Below are positions 24,894-33,020 of a DNA stretch of 46,950 bases, one piece after another. Source of the stretch: Chloroflexota bacterium (GTDB lineage Bacteria > Chloroflexota > Dehalococcoidia > JACVQG01). Position numbers and translations under genes: made by a program. The number at the start of each line of letters is the position of its first letter. Within the stretch, counting starts at the first letter, position 1. The stretch is taken from the NCBI GenBank assembly GCA_016210545.1, contig JACQTY010000253.1, positions 1 through 46,950 on the forward strand, given 5' to 3'. The notes beneath the pieces are model-generated. The model was not told where the DNA came from and searched no databases. It was given only the letters and a program-made list of their open reading frames with translations.

Positions 24894-25766
24894 TCACGAG
24901 GTCTCCTTCTTCACCAGCTTCTTGTACGCCGCCATCAGCTTCTTCGTGACCGGTCCGGGCTTGCCACCGCCCACGTTCTGTCCCTTGAGACCGGTGAGGG
25001 GCATTACACCCAGGGTCGAATTGGTCAGGAATGCTTCGCGCGATTGAAGCAGGTCCGCGGCGTTGATCGACCACTCCCCACCCTCGAACCCCAGCAGTGG
25101 CGCCAGCTCCAGGATAGCCTCCCGGGTTATCCCGGGCACCGCGCCATCCTTCAACGGAGGCGTGAGGAGCATCTTGCCCATCACCACGAAGATGTTGGAC
25201 GAACTCCCGTCGACCAGCAGGCCGCGCTCATTCTCCATCAGGGCCTCGTCCGCCCCGGTGTCCACAGCCTCTTGCCTGGCTATGTAGTTGGTCAGGTAGC
25301 TAGTAGTCTGGACGCGGGACAACGGCGACAGGCTGTCCCGGCGAAACTCGGCGATTATCGCCGTGAACCCTTTGCGGTACGCCGCCACAGGCGGCGGCCT
25401 GAATGCCCGCACCGTGATCAAGACCGTCGGCCGCCGCAGGCCGGACGACACGGGGAAGAGGTCGGCAGGCCCACCGGACACAGTCAGCCTCATAACCGCG
25501 TCCCGGCGCGCCTCTCTGGGATTGGCCCGCAAGGTCTCCAGACAGGCTGCCTCCAGGTCCAGCCCCGACAGTCGGGGCGCCAGGCTCAGCACCGCCGCCG
25601 AGCGTCTCAACCGGGCCAGGTGCCGGTCCAAACGGAACGGGACGCCACGGTGTACGCTAACAACCTCGAACAGGCCGTAGCCGTAGAGGAAACCGTGGTC
25701 ATAGGGTGACAGCGTTGCCCTGTTCAGGGGCAATAACTCACCGTTGAGATATATCTTCTCGGCCAT
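24894..25766 (-). CDS. pabC: class IV aminotransferase, PabC/IlvE-like
   Basis: 290 residues of the fold-type IV PLP family: EKIYLNGELLPLNRATLSPY, DHGFLYGYGLFEVV, RLDRHLARLRRSA, TTSYLTNYIARQEA with the PLP-lysine region replaced by the family's usual segment, GLLVDGSSSNIFVV and PGITREAILELA. The family includes aminodeoxychorismate lyase (PabC), branched-chain and D-amino acid transaminases. The next gene downstream on the chromosome but upstream in transcription is a PabA/TrpG glutaminase, which favours PabC and folate (4-aminobenzoate) synthesis. ATG 25766 follows GGAG by six bases and gives the family start; the frame itself extends to 25841. Substrate assignment is by context and remains moderate. 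Confidence 0.75.
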   Translation of the reverse strand: MAEKIYLNGELLPLNRATLSPYDHGFLYGYGLFEVVSVHRGVPFRLDRHLARLRRSAAVLSLAPRLSGLDLEAACLETLRANPREARRDAVMRLTVSGGPADLFPVSSGLRRPTVLITVRAFRPPPVAAYRKGFTAIIAEFRRDSLSPLSRVQTTSYLTNYIARQEAVDTGADEALMENERGLLVDGSSSNIFVVMGKMLLTPPLKDGAVPGITREAILELAPLLGFEGGEWSINAADLLQSREAFLTNSTLGVMPLTGLKGQNVGGGKPGPVTKKLMAAYKKLVKKETS

Positions 25767-25926
25767 TAACATCTCCAAATCGCGGAGTAACGTGCTAGAT
25801 AGATTATACCCCAGGCTGAAGAGCGAGGCATAGGGGCCCACGACGCGGGGCCCACGACGCGGAAATCCCCCTTGCCCACCTCAGAGGGGATAGGGGGATT
25901 CTCCAGCCGTCCCAGTTGGCGTAGCT

Positions 25927-26499
25927 TCAATTCGCCGAAAGGCTGAGGAAGTTCCGCAGCAGGTCATGGCCGACAGGCGTCAGCACCGACTCGGGGTGGA
26001 ACTGCACACCCTCCACAATAAAGCGCCTGTGCCTCACGGCCATGATCTCGCCGGTCCGTGTCCACGCAGAGACCTCGATCTCCGGAGGCAGTGTGCCCGG
26101 TTGGATGACCAGCGAGTGGTAGCGGCCACCCACAATGGGGTCGGGTACGCCCTTGAACAGGGTGCGGCCATCGTGGTGGATCTCCGACGTCTTGCCGTGC
26201 ATGAGGTTATCGGCCCGCACTATCTTCCCGCCGAAGACGTAGCCGATGGACTGGTGCCCCAGGCACACGCCGAGGATAGGAATCTTCCCCGCAAAATGCC
26301 TGATAACGTCGTTGGAGATGCCGGCTTCCATCGGGGTGCAGGGGCCGGGGGAAATGACGATGTGCTTAGGCGCCAGGGCTTCGATCTGCTGCAACGTGAC
26401 CTTGTCGTTGCGGTAGACGGTCAGCTCCTGGCCCAGCTCGCCCAGGTACTGGACGAGGTTGTAGGTGAAAGAGTCGTAGTTATCGATTACGAGGATCAT
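25927..26499 (-). CDS. pabA: glutamine amidotransferase component PabA/TrpG
   Basis: 190 residues, the normal size for the free-standing glutaminase. The class I amidotransferase triad is present: Cys in [17 protein letters not shown], and His-x-Glu in [14 protein letters not shown]; the start [19 protein letters not shown] and [13 protein letters not shown] are diagnostic of the TrpG/PabA branch. It supplies ammonia for anthranilate or aminodeoxychorismate synthesis. The chorismate-binding partner (TrpE or PabB) is not in the window. The following gene is a PabC-like aminotransferase, so PabA is the better reading. It follows the flavoprotein gene by six bases on the same strand. Confidence 0.88.
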   Translation of the reverse strand: MILVIDNYDSFTYNLVQYLGELGQELTVYRNDKVTLQQIEALAPKHIVISPGPCTPMEAGISNDVIRHFAGKIPILGVCLGHQSIGYVFGGKIVRADNLMHGKTSEIHHDGRTLFKGVPDPIVGGRYHSLVIQPGTLPPEIEVSAWTRTGEIMAVRHRRFIVEGVQFHPESVLTPVGHDLLRNFLSLSAN

Positions 26500-26505
26500 G
26501 CAAGC

Positions 26506-27201
26506 TCATTTCCTGGAGGCGGGCGCCATCTCGGCGGCCACCGGCGAGCCGTCAAATCGCCCGTCGGTGGGCATGCTTTCGACGCCGTACTTTTCTTTGA
26601 CCATATCGTTCAAGGAGCGGTGATATGCCTCTGGGTACTTAAACCTGGCCTGAGCAATGGAGGCTACCTTCACGCCCAACTCACGCGAGGCCGCGTACGC
26701 CCACCTATCTTTCTTGATATGTCCCTTGTCCTTGGCAAAGCCCTGCACGAAATCGGCGGTGATCATGCGGTTGGCGGCGAAGAAAGAGTAGTAGAGGCTG
26801 CGGACCTCGGCATGGCCGGTGCTGGAGGCCACGGCTATGACGCCGCCCACCTTGTTGTTCAGCATACTCTTGCGGTAGAGGCACACCAGCCGGTCCATGA
26901 ACACCTTGGCCTGGCCGGTCACGTTCCAGAAGTAGACCGGGGAGCCAAAGATGAGGCCGTCGGCCTCGAGGACTTTGGGATAGATGGCCTGCATGTCATC
27001 CTTGATGTGGCACCTACCGGTCTTATCGCAGCCGCGGCAGCCATCGCAGCCTTTGATGTCCTTGTCGCCGATGGTCACTAGCTCCGACCGGGCGCCAGCC
27101 TCCTCGGCCCCGGCCAGGGCCTCGCGCAGCATGACCTCCGTGTTGCCGTTCTTCCGCGGACTACAGCAGATTCCCAGGACTTTGATAGGTGATTGATTCA
27201 T
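26506..27201 (-). CDS. iron-sulfur flavoprotein (NADPH-dependent FMN reductase fold)
   Basis: 231 residues. A flavodoxin-like fold starts KVLGICCSPRKNGNTEVML (FMN phosphate loop) and continues with FGSPVYFWNVTGQAKVFMDR. Between them is the compact cysteine motif GCDGCRGCDKTGRC (C-x2-C-x2-C-x5-C), which binds a [4Fe-4S] cluster in Isf-type flavoproteins. These pass electrons from ferredoxin to small oxidants in anaerobes. ATG 27201 follows GAGGAGG by four bases; the frame extends to 27249 but without a comparable site. The last ~70 residues are a C-terminal extension without a recognised domain. Confidence 0.85.
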   Translation of the reverse strand: MNQSPIKVLGICCSPRKNGNTEVMLREALAGAEEAGARSELVTIGDKDIKGCDGCRGCDKTGRCHIKDDMQAIYPKVLEADGLIFGSPVYFWNVTGQAKVFMDRLVCLYRKSMLNNKVGGVIAVASSTGHAEVRSLYYSFFAANRMITADFVQGFAKDKGHIKKDRWAYAASRELGVKVASIAQARFKYPEAYHRSLNDMVKEKYGVESMPTDGRFDGSPVAAEMAPASRK

Positions 27202-27279
27202 TGGACCTCCTCTGAAAATTCGCACACCAATAGCCGAACGATTTGTCATGGTACGTTACACCACCAACAAACGACGAAA

Positions 27280-27425
27280 AGTATTACTTTACCTGTTATT
27301 CCGGACTTGATCCGGAATCCAGTACCTTTTTCCCCCTCGTTGAGGCGGGACTTGACTGACTTACCCGTAGCTGCCTGATTCATCAGGCAATCTGGCCCGA
27401 TAAATCGGGCAACTACACTCATCTG
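27280..27425. repeat. dispersed palindromic repeats
   Basis: Contains TCCGGACTTGATCCGGAAT (27301-27319), half of the repeat family seen complete at 30288-31128, and two palindromes of another family, TGCCTGATTCATCAGGCA (27371-27388) and GCCCGATAAATCGGGC (27393-27408). The latter family recurs at 15783-15799 as GCCTGATAAATCAGGC. No gene is seen between 27202 and 27484. Confidence 0.55.
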
Positions 27426-27484
27426 CTTTTGGACTTAGAGATTAGGACGTCGGATTTCCTCGACCACCCGCTTCCCACATCCCA

Positions 27485-27778
27485 TCACCCACCTCCCAGT
27501 ATGTCCATCCACTTGGTTATCAACACCTTCTCACCTTCGTTCAGACGAGTCTTGAGACGCTGGGGCAACAACTGGTAGGCACAGCCCTTGAGAAACACCG
27601 CATAGTCGAACGGGTCGACTTCACCCGTTTCCGGGTCGATGATCTGGTAACGGCCATCGCTGTTCTTGGCAACCGCCTTGAGCAGGTCCTCCAGCTTCAC
27701 ATCCTGCCCCTCCACCTCCACCTCCTGCCGGATGAACTCGCCCCAGAGGTCAAAATTGCTTTCTACTACCAGGCGCAT
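27485..27778 (-). CDS. MoaD/ThiS-like sulfur carrier
   Basis: 97 residues from ATG 27778. The sequence fits the ubiquitin-like sulfur-carrier fold: an N-terminal strand RLVVESNF, VEVEGQDVKLEDLLKAVA, a middle FDYAVFLKGCAYQLLP, a hydrophobic LNEGEKVLITKW and the essential C-terminal Gly-Gly (DILGGG). MoaD is adenylated and then thiocarboxylated at its last glycine to supply sulfur for molybdopterin. It lies just downstream of a molybdenum hydroxylase gene, and a MoeB-like activating enzyme is encoded at 31555-32421 on the same strand. A dedicated role in cofactor supply to the hydroxylase is plausible. Residues upstream of 27778 in this frame come from repeat sequence. Confidence 0.7.
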   Translation of the reverse strand: MRLVVESNFDLWGEFIRQEVEVEGQDVKLEDLLKAVAKNSDGRYQIIDPETGEVDPFDYAVFLKGCAYQLLPQRLKTRLNEGEKVLITKWMDILGGG

Positions 27779-27967
27779 GTGTTTGCTCCCCCCTGTGCAC
27801 GCCGCGCTGCCGCGTCCGTAGGGGCGAACCCGTGTGCTCGCCCGCGGTTGGGCCGACACACGGGTCGGCCCCTATCGTGATGCGGCACGTGATTTCAGAG
27901 CGTAGGTCGGGTTTCCCAACCCGACCGGGCAGGTTAGGAAACCTGCCCTACGATAGAAAGGGCTGAT

Positions 27968-30259
27968 TCAGCCTTTGCCTTTGCCCTGCCGCAGCGCCTT
28001 CAGAATATCCTCCGGCGTAACCGGCAGGCCCTTGATCCGCACGCCCACGGCATCGTAGATGGCGTTGGCGATGGCCCCCATCACCCCACCGGTGCCGCTG
28101 ATGCCGGCATCCTTGCCTCCGTATGGCCCGTCGGGGTCGTGGCTTTCAACAATATGGGACGTAATGGCCGGGGCGTCCAGCGCCGTGGGTATCTTGTATC
28201 CCGCCAGCGAGCCGGTGATCAGTTTCCCCTTCTCGTCCCAGTCATGTTTCTCCAGAAACATCTGCCCCAACAGCATGACGGCGAAGCTCTCCATCTGGCC
28301 TTCCACGGCCATGGGGTTGATGGCAAAGCCGACGTCGGTGGCCAGGTGGAAGCCGGTCACCTTGACCTTGCCCGTCTCCTCGTCCACCTCCACCTCGGCC
28401 ACAGCGGTACCGAAGGTGTAGGTCGGCCCGTGTTGCCCGTTGATCTTGTTCGTGCCCCAGTCGGCCCAACCATTGACACTGTGGGGCTTTGGCATGTAAG
28501 TCCCTCGACCCAGGATAGGCGTCCCCTTGAGGAACGACAGCCGGACCACGTCCTCCAGCGGGATGGCCTTCCCGGGGCTTCCGCTCACCAGGACTTTCCT
28601 GTCCCTCAGGTCGAGATCCTGCGACGGCGCCTCCAGCATCCCCGAGGCTATGTCCAGTATCTGCTGACGGGCGTCCTGAGCCGCCAGCCGCACGGCGTTG
28701 GCCGATACCGAGGTCGCTGTCATGGAGTAAGTGCCCGGGTCCTGAGGGGTCAGCTCGGTATCGCCATTGACCAGGACCACGTCCTCCATGCGGACGCCCA
28801 GCTCATCGGCGGTGATCTGGACCATCATGCTCTCGTTGCCCTGGCCGTTGTCCACGATGCCGCTGAGCACTGAGGCGGTGCCGTCCTCGTTCAGCTTGAC
28901 GAATGCCGACGACCCCAGACGCATCCCCAGCGGGAAACCGCTGATGCACACGCCCGAGCCCATCCCGATCCCCTTGCCCCGCGGCAGCTTCCCCCACTTC
29001 TGCTTCCATCCCGACATCTCGGCGGCCTTCTCGATGGAATCGCTGAGGCCGCAGGAGGTGACCACCGAGGAACTGGGCAGGGTCTCGTTGGCTCGGATGG
29101 CGTTGCGGAGGCGTATCTCCTTAGGGTCCATGCCGATGTCTTCAGCCAGCATATCCAGCACCATATCGGTGCCCATGCCCAGGTTCATGGGATGGTTGCG
29201 GTGCATGGAGCAGGGCGTCTTGTTGGTGTAGATGCGGAACCCCTCGTACTTGAAATTGGGCGAGCGGTAGAGGCCCTCGTCCAGGGTGGAGGGGGAGGTG
29301 CAGGCCATGATACCACTGCTCAGGTAGGCGCCGCCCTCCAGAATGACGCGGGTATCCCGGGCCATGATAGTCCCGTCCCGCTTTATGCCTATCTTGATAT
29401 CGAAAATGGCCGCGTGCATCATGCGGGTGTTGGCCAGCGACTCCTGCCGTGTGTAGACGATCCTGACCGGGCGGCCCGCTTTGCGGGACAGGATGGCAGC
29501 GACGAACTCGGCAGGGAACACGTCGGAGCGGCCTCCGAAGGCGCCGCCGATGTTGCAGTGGTGTACGCGAATCAAGTGCGTCGGTATACCCAGAAGGTTA
29601 GATAGCGCCCGCCGCCGGGTGAACGGCGACATATTGGGCATCCACACGTCCAGCTTGCCCGCCGGGTCCCAGCTTGCCAGTGCGGCATAGGGTTCCATCT
29701 GGCAGTGGGAGATGAAATCGCTCTTGAAGGACTCGCTTCTCACGTAGTCCGACTGCCGGAAGCCCTCGTTCACATTGCCGAAGTGCACCGCCGTGTGCCA
29801 GGCGATGTTCTTGGCAGCGTGCTCGTGGAGCTGCGGGGCGCCGTCCTTCATGGCCGATATGGCATCAAAGACAGCGGGAAGCGGCTCGTACTCCACCTTG
29901 ATAAGACTGAGCGCCTCGTGGGCGATGTCCTCATCCGTGGCGGCCACCCCGGCCACCTCCTCGCCCATGTAGCGGACCCGGTCGACGGCCAGCAGGTGCT
30001 GGTCGCGGGTGCGGGGGAAGAGACCGTATTTGAGCTTGAGGGTATCGTTGCCGGTGATCACTGCCCTGACGCCGGGCAGTCTCTCCGCCTGGCTGGTAGC
30101 GATACTGAGGATGCGGGCATGGGCATGCGGGCTGCGCAGGATAGCCCCGTAGAGCATGCCGGGCAGCACCATGTCGCCGACGTATCGGGCCGAGCCCAGC
30201 GCCTTGGGCAGGGAATCGCTCCGCGGCACCCGTTTACCAATGTAGGTGAATTCTCGCAT
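27968..30259 (-). CDS. xanthine dehydrogenase-family molybdopterin-binding subunit, divergent
   Basis: 763 residues from ATG 30259 (AAAGGGGG upstream). The typical order is kept: an N-terminal domain (GSARYVGDMVLPGMLYGAIL), MEPYAALASWD, the cofactor loop NIGGAFGGRSDVFPAE, DNGQGNESMMVQITADELG and the end PAITSHIVESHDPDGPYGG. Known members use an Mo-cytosine-dinucleotide or Mo-pterin to hydroxylate aldehydes or heterocycles, or oxidise CO. Two hallmarks differ: the loop usually reading GAFRGFG here is CSMHRNHPMN, and the catalytic Glu of GVGE aligns with Ile720 (KDAGISGTGG). No FAD or [2Fe-2S] subunit genes adjoin it. The frame continues upstream to 30433 only through a palindromic repeat, which is not expected to be translated. 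Confidence 0.82.
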   Translation of the reverse strand: MREFTYIGKRVPRSDSLPKALGSARYVGDMVLPGMLYGAILRSPHAHARILSIATSQAERLPGVRAVITGNDTLKLKYGLFPRTRDQHLLAVDRVRYMGEEVAGVAATDEDIAHEALSLIKVEYEPLPAVFDAISAMKDGAPQLHEHAAKNIAWHTAVHFGNVNEGFRQSDYVRSESFKSDFISHCQMEPYAALASWDPAGKLDVWMPNMSPFTRRRALSNLLGIPTHLIRVHHCNIGGAFGGRSDVFPAEFVAAILSRKAGRPVRIVYTRQESLANTRMMHAAIFDIKIGIKRDGTIMARDTRVILEGGAYLSSGIMACTSPSTLDEGLYRSPNFKYEGFRIYTNKTPCSMHRNHPMNLGMGTDMVLDMLAEDIGMDPKEIRLRNAIRANETLPSSSVVTSCGLSDSIEKAAEMSGWKQKWGKLPRGKGIGMGSGVCISGFPLGMRLGSSAFVKLNEDGTASVLSGIVDNGQGNESMMVQITADELGVRMEDVVLVNGDTELTPQDPGTYSMTATSVSANAVRLAAQDARQQILDIASGMLEAPSQDLDLRDRKVLVSGSPGKAIPLEDVVRLSFLKGTPILGRGTYMPKPHSVNGWADWGTNKINGQHGPTYTFGTAVAEVEVDEETGKVKVTGFHLATDVGFAINPMAVEGQMESFAVMLLGQMFLEKHDWDEKGKLITGSLAGYKIPTALDAPAITSHIVESHDPDGPYGGKDAGISGTGGVMGAIANAIYDAVGVRIKGLPVTPEDILKALRQGKGKG

Positions 30260-30287
30260 CAGACCCCCTTTGGGGTGTGGGGCGCTT

Positions 30288-30363
30288 GTCATTCCAGCGA
30301 AAGCTGGAATCCAGACCCCGTAGCAGTATGTCTCCTGGATTCCGGCTCGGTGGCCGGAATAAC
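30288..30363. repeat. palindromic repeat family B, copy 1
   Basis: Begins GTCATTCCAGCGAAAGCTGGAA and ends GGCTCGGTGGCCGGAATAAC. Two adjacent hairpins are formed by CCAGC-GAAA-GCTGG and CCGGCTCGGTGGCCGG. The same 76-77-base unit recurs at 30459-30535 and 31052-31128. Confidence 0.75.
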
Positions 30364-30458
30364 AAGTTGATGGCTCCTTTTTCCCATTTGGTGCGACAGG
30401 CGGACATAAGCTACTGAGCGCACGCCCCGACAATATTGATGCCGCCAGTCCCCATCAT

Positions 30459-30535
30459 GTCATTCCAGCGAATGCTGGAATCCAGGCCCCGTGGTAGCCA
30501 CTTCCTCTGGATTCCAGCTCGGTGGCCGGAATGAC
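30459..30535. repeat. palindromic repeat family B, copy 2
   Basis: Second copy of the two-hairpin unit, bounded by GTCATTCC and GGAATGAC, lying upstream of the 115-residue hypothetical gene's downstream end. Confidence 0.75.
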
Positions 30536-30603
30536 AGCCAAGTGAATGTTCTCTTTCCGTTTCGCTTAGGAAACCTGCATGTCTGAGTGGCACCAAGCCG
30601 TGC

Positions 30604-30951
30604 TCAGATGCTCTGCGGCCTGGCTTCCTCTAACACCTTTATATATTCAGACACTTTCTCCAAATTAAGACCTCCACCCCCGCCCAGCCCTCTGCTCTTC
30701 TTACGAAATCCTATCTGTCTGGCGAGATCCTCAGCTCTATCGTGTAAAGGCTTGTCGTAAGAGCATTCCAGAGAATACGTACCAGTAGATGCCGTGTAGC
30801 TCCCTCGTTCAGCTAGTGATATTATGATTTCTGCTGCTAAGTCTTTCCGCCCCTTAAAGTTCTCGCTTATCCAGCGAAAAAGCTCTTCAAAACTTTCGAA
30901 ATTATGCTGTCCTTCGCATCTTCTGGGTTTCTGTACGTTAACCTCAATCAT
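30604..30951 (-). CDS. hypothetical protein
   Basis: 115 residues, family not recognised. The N-terminal half looks alpha/beta (FESFEELFRWISENFKG, LAAEIIISLAERGSY), the middle has Tyr-rich SYTASTGTYSLECSYDKP and the C-terminus ends in a likely helix (LNLEKVSEYIKVLEEA) after a Gly-rich GLGGGGG stretch. The gene is bracketed by copies of the family B palindromic repeat and lies between the molybdenum hydroxylase and a GIY-YIG gene. Its ATG at 30949-30951 has GGGGCAGG upstream. No function is proposed. Confidence 0.55.
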   Translation of the reverse strand: MIEVNVQKPRRCEGQHNFESFEELFRWISENFKGRKDLAAEIIISLAERGSYTASTGTYSLECSYDKPLHDRAEDLARQIGFRKKSRGLGGGGGLNLEKVSEYIKVLEEARPQSI

Positions 30952-31051
30952 CCTGCCCCTCCATAATTTGTGGAACCTGCTCTATCTATTCCTAGCCTGG
31001 CCAAACCGGAACCTCGCAATGCATCGAGAGAAATAGCCCCTCTCTAAGCAT

Positions 31052-31128
31052 GTCATTCTAGCGAACGCTGGAATCCAGGCCCCACGGTACTCACGTCTCC
31101 TGGATTCCGGCTCGGCGGCCGGAATGAC
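31052..31128. repeat. palindromic repeat family B, copy 3
   Basis: Third copy, from GTCATTCTAGC to GGAATGAC, lying just downstream of the GIY-YIG gene. The three copies are all in the same orientation within about 850 bases. Confidence 0.75.
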
Positions 31129-31195
31129 GGGGGGGCTGGCATTTCGCCTTTGCCGTGAGGACCGGCAGCGGGCGGTTCTTTGCCGGCGTCCAAGT

Positions 31196-31480
31196 CTACA
31201 AAATCTCCTCGTACAGGTCTCTCCACTGAGGATTCGTTTCTTCAATGAGCCTAATCTTCCATGCCCTGTGCCACGACTTGAGTTGCTTCTCTCGTTCTAT
31301 CGCTGTCGCTACATCGTTGCATTCTTCGAAATGGACGAGCAAATGTACGCCGTATTTCTTGGTAAACCCCTCGTTCAGATCCTGTTTGTGCTCCGACACA
31401 CGTCTGACAAGGTCATTTGTGACGCCTATATAGAGCGTCCCGTTGCGTTTGCTGGCCAGCATGTAGACATAGTAATCCAT
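31196..31480 (-). CDS. stand-alone GIY-YIG nuclease-domain protein
   Basis: 94 residues, a complete single-domain GIY-YIG protein. The signature is YYVYMLAS...GTLYIGVTNDLVRRVSEH, with the catalytic Tyr and Arg, and the late Glu region AIEREKQLKSWHRAWKI followed by NPQWRDLY. Such proteins resemble the N-terminal nuclease of UvrC and are common as small free-standing genes of unclear role. It lies 68 bases upstream of a family B palindromic repeat on its 3' side. Repeats of this kind are frequently seen beside these genes, which hints at mobility, but no mechanism is established. ATG 31480 has AGGA upstream. Confidence 0.85.
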   Translation of the reverse strand: MDYYVYMLASKRNGTLYIGVTNDLVRRVSEHKQDLNEGFTKKYGVHLLVHFEECNDVATAIEREKQLKSWHRAWKIRLIEETNPQWRDLYEEIL

Positions 31481-31554
31481 TAAGGTTTATCCTGGATTCC
31501 GGCCTTCGCCAGACAATTGCCGCTTCAGTATTGAACGATAGCTTCGTTTAGTAT

Positions 31555-32421
31555 TTAGGACTTCGTGCTTTGTATTTGGGCGTGCGGGGATTCCGCGGGG
31601 ACCGCACACGCTGCTTGTCCCGGCCGCAACGGGCAGACCAGCTCATACTCAATCGGCTGGGTTATTGTCGGGTGGTCCCCGCACAGGGCGCAGGCCGGAT
31701 TGCGCTGGAGCCTGGACTCTTTGAACTTGAGCGACCAGGCGTCATAGTACAGCATGCGCCCGGACAGGCTCTCGCCGACTCCCAGGATGAGCTTGATAAC
31801 TTCAGTGGCCTGTATCAGGCCCATGACTCCCGGCACCACCCCCAGAACCCCTACCTCGTCGCAGGTCGGCACCAAGCCGGGAGTCGGCGGATTGGGGAAC
31901 TGGCAGCGGTAGCAGCCATTGCCCGGCATGAACACCGTTACCCGTCCCAGGAAGTGCAGTATCCCCGCCTGGACGTTGGGCTTCCCCTGGAGGACGCAGG
32001 CATCGTTGACCAGGTACTTGGTAGGGAAGTTGTCGCTGCCGTCCACCACAATATCGTATTCGGCAACCAATTCCATGACGTTCCCGGCGTTTAAGCGGAC
32101 GTGGTGGGCGACCACCTGCACGTCCGCGTTGACATCGGCAATGGCATTCTGCGCCGAGGCCACCTTCTCCTTGCCTATGTCGTGCGTGTGGTGCAAAAGC
32201 TGGCGGTGCAGATTGCTCAACTCGACGCAATCGGAGTCCACGATACCCAGGGCGCCGACGCCGGTGGCCGCCAAATACAGGGCAGCCGGCGAGCCGAGGG
32301 CTCCGGCCCCCACCAGGAGCACTCTGGCCGCCAGCAGCTTCTTCTGCCCCTCCACCCCGATCTCGTGGAGGATGATCTGCCGGTTGTAGCGTTTAACCTG
32401 TTCACGGCTGAGACTGGGCAT
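31555..32421 (-). CDS. moeB: MoeB/ThiF/HesA-family adenylyltransferase
   Basis: 288 residues. E1-like features in order: RYNRQIILHEIG at 11-22, the nucleotide loop VGAGALGSPAALYLAATG from about 37, VDSDCVELSNLHRQLLH, DNFPTKYLVNDAC, CYRCQFPN, the catalytic-loop TCDEVGVLGVVPGVMG and the second zinc pair CALCGDHP. The enzyme adenylates the C-terminal glycine of MoaD or ThiS so sulfur can be attached. A MoaD-like gene at 27485-27778 on the same strand is the obvious partner. It lacks the rhodanese domain found in some MoeBs. The last residues include a low-conservation tail. Confidence 0.88.
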   Translation of the reverse strand: MPSLSREQVKRYNRQIILHEIGVEGQKKLLAARVLLVGAGALGSPAALYLAATGVGALGIVDSDCVELSNLHRQLLHHTHDIGKEKVASAQNAIADVNADVQVVAHHVRLNAGNVMELVAEYDIVVDGSDNFPTKYLVNDACVLQGKPNVQAGILHFLGRVTVFMPGNGCYRCQFPNPPTPGLVPTCDEVGVLGVVPGVMGLIQATEVIKLILGVGESLSGRMLYYDAWSLKFKESRLQRNPACALCGDHPTITQPIEYELVCPLRPGQAACAVPAESPHAQIQSTKS

Positions 32422-32976
32422 ACCCTACCCCAAGAATAGCGCCGCGTTGAGCCTGTCGAAGACCCTCGGTTCATCGGGGTCGAAACGCTGTCCCGATGTA
32501 TCGTCCCGACCTGTCGGGATTCGACAGGCTCTCCGCGAACGGAGTCTTCGCTTCGCTGCGACAGGATGGCGGCCGCATCTCCTGCCCGGGCATTCTCCTT
32601 ACGTCGGCTTGCCCGGTCAGGGGCATGGCAACCTACCCTGTTTGAGATAGCCTTAGTATATGGACGGAGATGGGGAGTGTCAAGTTTGCCCTGTTTGCCC
32701 CAGGGTCTTTGCCTTATCGCCGAACGATCCTGGAAATGTGGGAACGTAGGGTGGATGAAGCGAATCCCGACAAGCTCCGTCCCGAGCGGAGCGAAGGGTC
32801 GGGACATTTCGCTGGAATGGGCGTCCCGACATGATCGGGGCCTACAAGATCACTGCGATTGAATACAGCTAAGGGCACGATGCATCGTGCCCCGACGAAG
32901 TCTATGAACTCAATAGACTCAACGGCCCCAACGAACTCAACGAACCCGCCTACTCCGCCATTCCGCCTAAGCTTTC
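32422..32976. repeat. intergenic region rich in palindromes
   Basis: No gene is seen. It contains GTTGAGCCTGTCGAAG (32443-32458) and GATTCGACAGGCTC (32518-32531), the palindrome TCCCGACCTGTCGGGA (32504-32519), and the perfect 20-base palindrome GGGCACGATGCATCGTGCCC (about 32873-32892). Near 32905-32945 short GAACTCAA units are repeated. These are typical dispersed intergenic elements; a structured transcript cannot be excluded. Confidence 0.45.
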
Positions 32977-33005
32977 TTGACAATCAACGCCCACCCCGCT
33001 ATCGT
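32977..33005 (+). promoter_or_regulatory. promoter of the biotin carboxylase gene (near-leaderless)
   Basis: TTGACA at 32977-32982, a 17-base spacer and TATCGT at 33000-33005. The start codon at 33021 lies only 15 bases beyond and has no clear ribosome-binding site, so the leader would be very short. Confidence 0.5.
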
Positions 33006-33020
33006 GGATAGTGTAGAAAT

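Noticed and set aside
30260-30433. N-terminal extension of the molybdenum hydroxylase
   Set aside because: The extra 58 codons read through a palindromic repeat; the family start and AAAGGGGG site are at 30259.
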